A stretch of DNA of 64,000 bases, taken from assembly GCA_032164245.1 (NCBI GenBank), contig JAVMKO010000003.1:65232390-65296389 (forward strand), given 5' to 3'. Below, piece by piece: positions 59,175 to 64,000 of this stretch. The notes below the pieces were generated by a model. It was not told the origin of the DNA. It searched no databases and saw only the letters and a program-made list of their open reading frames with translations. This DNA is from Sternotherus odoratus. Taxonomy: Eukaryota; Chordata; Testudines; Kinosternidae. Position numbers and translations under genes: made by a program. Every line of letters begins with the position of its first letter. Positions within the stretch are counted from its first letter, which is position 1.

Positions 59175-59934
59175 TAATTCGAATTTCCCTTCAGCCTGTT
59201 TAGCCCCACGACAGAGGCGCTTTTGAAAAAACACCTAGACTTCTTCCTGGAGCATAAGCCTGACTGCTGAGCTGTTACAAGGCGGCTACTTTTTAGTTTG
59301 TACTCAGAAGTTGTTTGATTTACCTCCTTAAGTAAAGGTTGAAAGAAAGCCAGTTGCCTACAGCGTACAAAGCATGGCAGCTGAGTGGGAAATGAAATGC
59401 AACTTTCCCTTTAAAATTTACTCATCTGAGAAAGGCTAGTAACCAAGCACCAAAGAAAAGAGCGACATCCCAGTTCCACCAACCCTCTGTGATTCGCAGG
59501 TGGATGAGGCTCACCAAGCAATCATTTTCAGTTTAAAAGCTATATTGGGAGCATTTAAAGGAAAAGTGCATCCATTTTGATGAGTACAATAGTCTAAAAG
59601 TTCATTAGGGAAAGGAGTACTTGCCATGAATAAACTTGTGACTGTTTTTAAAATGATGGCTTAACAATTGTGTAGTGCTAATATTTAAATAATGTTTAAT
59701 TTTAAAATATTAAAAAGGCTTTTCTTCTGACCATCAATAAAGCGCATTAGAAATTGCTATGCAGTCTTACACAGCATTCCCATGCCATTGTTAAAAACGA
59801 TATAATCAAGCTGGCTGACTCTAGCACGAGACCTTGTGAATATTCATATTCAGGAGCTAAGGAAAAGTAGTGCAGTTTTCCTTTTCAAAAAGCTCCTGAT
59901 TTTTCATTTAAGTTAATAAGAACGATCTGGTAGG

Positions 59935-60165
59935 TAACATGCAAGGCTAAGAACCAGTGCATCTAAGTTCTTGGCTTTTCTACAGCCTTGCTGCATCACT
60001 TTGAAAAAATAACTTTACTTTTCTGTATCTCAGTTTCCTCATCTATAAAATGGAGATAGCAATACTTCCCCTACTCACAGGAGTTTTGAGGCTTCCTTTG
60101 TTAACAAGGTGAAGTGCTTTGAGAGCCTCAGATAGAGGCACTCTAGAAGTGTTAAAGTATATTGT
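59935..60165 (+). mobile_element. MIR-like SINE
   Basis: The core CTCAGTTTCCTCATCTATAA is followed by AATGGAGATAGCAATACTT, CACAGGAGTTTTGAGGCTT and GTGAAGTGCTTTGAGAGCC, the classical MIR/CORE-SINE order. Old and without clear flanking repeats. Confidence 0.75.
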
Positions 60166-61200
60166 AAATATTTTAGAAGGGGTTGGTAAGCTTTAGAAGG
60201 CCTACTCACTCCTAAAGAGCTGAGTATGGATGCTGGTATTTTTCTTTGAAACAGGACAACCATGCCCACACCTGAACCTTCAAGAGAAAGACCACTTTGA
60301 CATGGCTATTCATTGCAGTCCACAGTGTGTAAGAGGCACCTTGGTTGGTTCAAACTTTTAATTTCAACTAGATGTAGGTTTGAGAAATGGAAGAAGATTG
60401 GGATAGTCCCTTCCACTCACACTCTTAAAACTAAACTTTAGGCTGCCTTTGCAACTAAAGTCTATTGCTTTGGTTTAAAGTATCATTTAAAATAACAGAG
60501 AAAGGGAGGAATCTTTATTTGCCCATTTCAGTTACAGAATGGTTTTACACACTATACAAATAAGATGATGATAAAGAATGGTTAACTGAAAATGATAAAA
60601 TCACAGGATTATATATGGCTTTGCAAAGGAAAAATGATTGAATTGTCATATAATTGCATCCAATAAATGTCTTCAAGGAGTCTATAAAGGTCAATCTGCT
60701 CAGGGCAAAAATACATTTAATCTTATAAAGAGTCATCCAAAGATGGTATAACAAAAACATTCCAATGGATCATAGGCCTGATGTGTCAGAGAAGAGTGAA
60801 TTATGGTAAATTACGTCGTTTTCTGTAAAAGATAGCTTAAATCTAACAATTAAAGTGGACATCTAGCGCAGCTCACCACAGACTGTTAACAAAAGGTGTA
60901 GAATAAAAGGTTGTACAGCACATTATGGTTGTAAGCACCATTTTATGGCCATACTTCTCATTGGAAGCCCAATTTTTCTGCCTTAGACTTTAAAAAAAAA
61001 TTCTGTTTTTCCAAATTCATTACAGAAGATTCTCTATTGTGAAGAATGTTATTTACCAACATCTCTATATAAGAAATAGAAGGTATCTGACACTTGAGAG
61101 TACAGTGGAATGGTAGATTATTGCATTACTCTTTTACATCTGGTAACTTCAGTTCAGATTCTAGATCTGGTCACGTATTGTGACTTTTTGATGCAACTAA

Positions 61201-61716
61201 GGGTATGTCTTCACTACAGGAGTAGGTCGATTTCCCTTAAGTCAATTTTCTAAAGTCTACTTTAGAAAATCGACTTAGCGTGTCCCCACCAAGGACAGCA
61301 GGTCGACAGTGGTCGACACTGTGGGTCCTTAAACTTTTGCAGGGGTCGACATAGCCCGCATTGCACTGTGGGTAGGTAGCCCACAGTGCCGGGAGTGCCG
61401 GACCCCCCCGCCCGCCCAAGCAGCTCCGCGAACCCCCCCGCCCGCCCGAGCAGTCCGCGGGGCTGCTCGGGCGGGTGGGGCGGGTCCGCGGGGCTGCTCG
61501 GAAGTCGGAGGCTTAAAGTCAGATGCCTCTTCACTACATCACAATCGACCTAGAGAGGTCGATTTTAGCGCTACTTCTCTCGTCAGGCAGGAGTTATAAA
61601 GTCGATTTTGAAGGCCCTTTAAATTGACTTTAAGGGCATGCGTGTGAAGACAGGTACATGTTTATTTCGACTTAACGTCGTTAAAGTCGACGTTAAGTCG
61701 TAGTGAAGACATGCCC
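61201..61716. mobile_element. Harbinger MITE derived from the 52127 family
   Basis: Ends GGGTATGTCTTCACTAC and (inverted) GGGCATGTCTTCACTAC are flanked by TAA (61198-61200 and 61717-61719). The first 200 bases (CAGCAGGTCGACAGTG, AACTTTTGCAGGGGTCGACA, GCACTGTGGGTAGG) and the last 110 parallel the ends of the 4.64-kb element, with both genes deleted. Length 516 bp. A GC-rich palindromic block lies at about 61405-61500. Confidence 0.92.
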
Positions 61717-63530
61717 TAAGACAGGACCACCAAATAATGTAGCACATGCGGCAATGTTTGCTCAAGTCATGTCCAGGACATGGATTCAGGCAGAAAGGGG
61801 CATTGCATTGGCAGAGTGGTGTGGGGAAGGCAGCAAAGATAATATGTGTAATTATGAAACAGTGTTCTCCAATTGGTTGAATAGACCATATAGGAAACAA
61901 AGTAGGTCACACACTTGTGTTTGATATGGGTTTGACTGATGGTCATATCTGACCCACTAAAAGTCTAATCTTTAGATACTATACTATGTGTTAATTTGTA
62001 TTATTACAATGTACTAATTATGTTTAAATTGATCTGGTTTCTTTTAGTAAAGCATCACTGTGCTCCTACTCTTGCCAGACAGAATAGCTCATTGCTTACT
62101 ATAAAAACAAAACCATTCTTTTGATATGTTTAACTTGACATTGTGCAGCTGGGCTTGGTGCATCTTACACTTTTCCCATAACCTATGCTTGTTGAGCGCT
62201 TTATGCATGTGGTAAAACATTACATTTTTCAAGCTCTTCTGAGGTAGTATGATTGTCTCCTGACACAGCCCTCAGACCAACATGCTTCCAAGTAAAGAGA
62301 AGTAGGACTAAGACCTGCTGCAATGGCAGACATCCAAAAAAATTGAGAACATTTCTAGTAATACAGAGGATGTGGTTAATCTAAAATGTGCAAATGAAAT
62401 CACAGTGAAGCAGCCCCATTGCTAAAGTCAACTATGGGAACTTTACCCTTAAAAAAAAGCTATTTTAAGTAAAACATAGCTGAGGTTTGGCTGTATTTAG
62501 AAAAACCTACCTGGCTTATATAAAATACAATTTTAAAAGTTCTTTTAACATATTTGTATTAATAAAAATATGCTTTTCCTTTTTAAATATAACCTTGCAT
62601 ATAGAGCTTGACTGGCAAATTGGAAGACTGAAGTCATATGCTTGTCTACAGATTAGGTACAGCAGGTGCAGAAGTAAACCAAACTTTTCACAGTTTTGCT
62701 CATGTGCCTCAACCCTAACTTGGAGGAATAACTTCTAGGGGTGAGAGAATAAGACATCCTCCATGCCCTTTTAACCCTTGGCTGATGTAGGACTACTATT
62801 AACATGGATGCCACGTGTGATGGTAATTTATATGATCTACATTTATATCCACTTGGAGCTAAACTGAGATAACTCATTTCACTTGCTCTGAACAACAAGA
62901 AAGCAGTGATTAACCTGAGCTCTATTTTAAATTGAAGACTTACAAGTGAGAGGCTCCATATGCCATCACTTATCTCCCAAGTCATCTTGCCTCCCAATGT
63001 TATTCCTTTAAGATTAATATTTCTGAAATGGCTTCCCCATCTGAGATTGGTTTCCATTAATCTGCTCCACTTAAAAAACATCATAGCTTACATCCTTACA
63101 ATGTGCAGATGCACATACTTGTGATCATCTCAATAGTGTAAATCCACGCGTTTTGAAGGAATAAAAACATGCTATTAGGTGAAATGAAGTGGTAATAATA
63201 ATGAGGATTCTAAAATATGAGCTTCCTAATACATGCAGTGTTAAGAGATAATCACAGTAAATGAAACAAGATTTCTTAATTTACCATTTTGCCAAAATGA
63301 AATCATGTTAATAAGTGCAGCCAAACACTTCTTTGAAAGCTCTGTTAAATCACTCAAAAATCTTAACTCCATTTCATCAAAAGACTCAAAGCAGTTCCTC
63401 AGAGTTCCTGCCATGCAGCAAAGTAACAACAGTGGTGTGGCATATTTGTATTTGTCTTTGAAATAAACTTTGTACCTCAGAGTCATGTAAATGATTGAAC
63501 CTTTTTCTTTGACCAGGTCTATTACTCTCT

Positions 63531-63805
63531 GGGCTGGTCTTCACTACCGCGGGTAGCCATCCATCTTTTGGCGATCGATTTATTGTGTCTCATCAAGACA
63601 TGATAAATCGATCGCCAGCGGCGCCCCCATCGACTCCGGAACTCCAGCTCACTGAGAGGCACAAGCTGGAGTCGACGGGGGAGCGCGCCGTGAGGATAGC
63701 AGGTAAGTCGGTGGAAGATACGCCAACTTCAGCTACGTGATTCACATAGCTGAAGTTGCGTATCTTCAATCAATCCCCCCCCCCCCCCCCAGTGAAGACC
63801 AGCCC
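63531..63805 (+). mobile_element. Harbinger-like MITE with three hairpins, copy C
   Basis: Ends GGGCTGGTCTTCACTACC and (inverted) GGGCTGGTCTTCACT are flanked by TCT on both sides. Best-preserved copy of the family: hairpins at about 63570-63616 (GGCGATCGATTTATTGTGTC), 63630-63680 (ACTCCAGCTC and AGCTGGAGTCGA) and 63715-63768 (GAAGATACGCCAACTTCAGC). A run of about 14 C precedes the right end. Confidence 0.85.
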
Positions 63806-64000
63806 TCTGTGATACATGCAAGAATGACTTTTTTTAAGAGGAGCACAGCACAGCTCTTTGTGCCTCAGTATGAAATTTCCATTTAGCTCACCTAATAAAG
63901 CCGCTACATTTAGGAGTAGAAAGGTTCTGGTTTAAATTTTGGCTTCAGTGGTTGCAAATTCCATACACCGAATCAGCCAGAATAAGAAAAGTTACATAAC

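Larger units (their letters stand above)
47015..64000 (-). other. PDSS2: PDSS2 upstream intron, more than 17 kb
   Basis: No further PDSS2 exon was found to the right edge, so the whole stretch is intronic. It hosts the MITEs, LTR, expanded pogo element, Harbinger transposon, fold-back and SINE listed separately. Stretches 51334-52123, 57047-58948, 60166-61197 and 61720-63530 are AT-rich and show nothing I recognise. The open frames there (for example 58739-58467 and 63084-62653) have no domain, splice or composition support. Confidence 0.75.

Noticed and set aside
62653..63084. 143-residue minus-strand frame
   Set aside because: Longest uninterrupted frame of the right end, but with no recognisable motif or repeat family and no exon boundaries; treated as chance.
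63241..63486. 81-residue minus-strand frame near the right edge as a possible PDSS2 exon
   Set aside because: No similarity to the PDSS2 segment expected upstream of the 46841 exon, and no acceptor/donor pair in frame.

Overview
This is 64 kb of vertebrate nuclear DNA, almost certainly from a turtle. Several CR1 LINE families, MIR-like SINEs, hAT, PIF/Harbinger, pogo-like and Helitron elements, fold-back retroposons beginning TCAGAGGGGTAGCCGTG, and short LTR relics occur together, which is typical of chelonian genomes. The species call rests on recognising these repeats, not on a database search.

The only host protein-coding gene I can prove is PDSS2 (decaprenyl diphosphate synthase subunit 2, coenzyme Q side-chain synthesis), on the minus strand. 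Four spliced coding exons are visible (47014-46841, 45935-45804, 41598-41563 and 26301-26143). All junctions are phase 0 and together they encode the C-terminal 166 residues and the stop. The third is only 36 bp long. The 5' exons lie beyond the right edge, so 47015-64000 is one intron of more than 17 kb. About 18 kb downstream of the PDSS2 stop, a CpG island (about 6290-7920) carries a consensus minus-strand splice donor (exon end 7247). By the human gene order BEND3-PDSS2, both minus strand, it is plausibly the BEND3 promoter and first exon, but no BEND3 coding sequence is in the window.

Left to right: AT-rich DNA (1-2754); a 1.58-kb Helitron filled with inverted G/C-rich minisatellite (2755-4333); the CpG island; a hAT MITE (9871-10244); head-to-head CR1 copies with a pogo-like MITE nested inside (12246-14960); a 2.8-kb hAT element with a ruined ZBED5-like transposase (16373-19164); an ERV solo LTR (21269-21952); the PDSS2 3' end; a 15.3-kb intron with many CR1, MITE, SINE and fold-back copies; a 4.2-kb intron with a DIRS-like relic, a CR1 end, a hAT MITE and a fold-back; two further exons; and the large upstream intron.

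That upstream intron holds the most unusual material. There is a pogo-like element swollen to 1.8 kb by a palindromic GC-rich minisatellite (49521-51331). There is also a nearly complete 4.64-kb PIF/Harbinger transposon (52127-56767) with a TTA target duplication. It has two convergent genes: a transposase broken by one extra G, and an apparently intact two-exon Myb/SANT accessory protein. A related MITE lies at 61201-61716. I found no tRNA, rRNA or CRISPR array.
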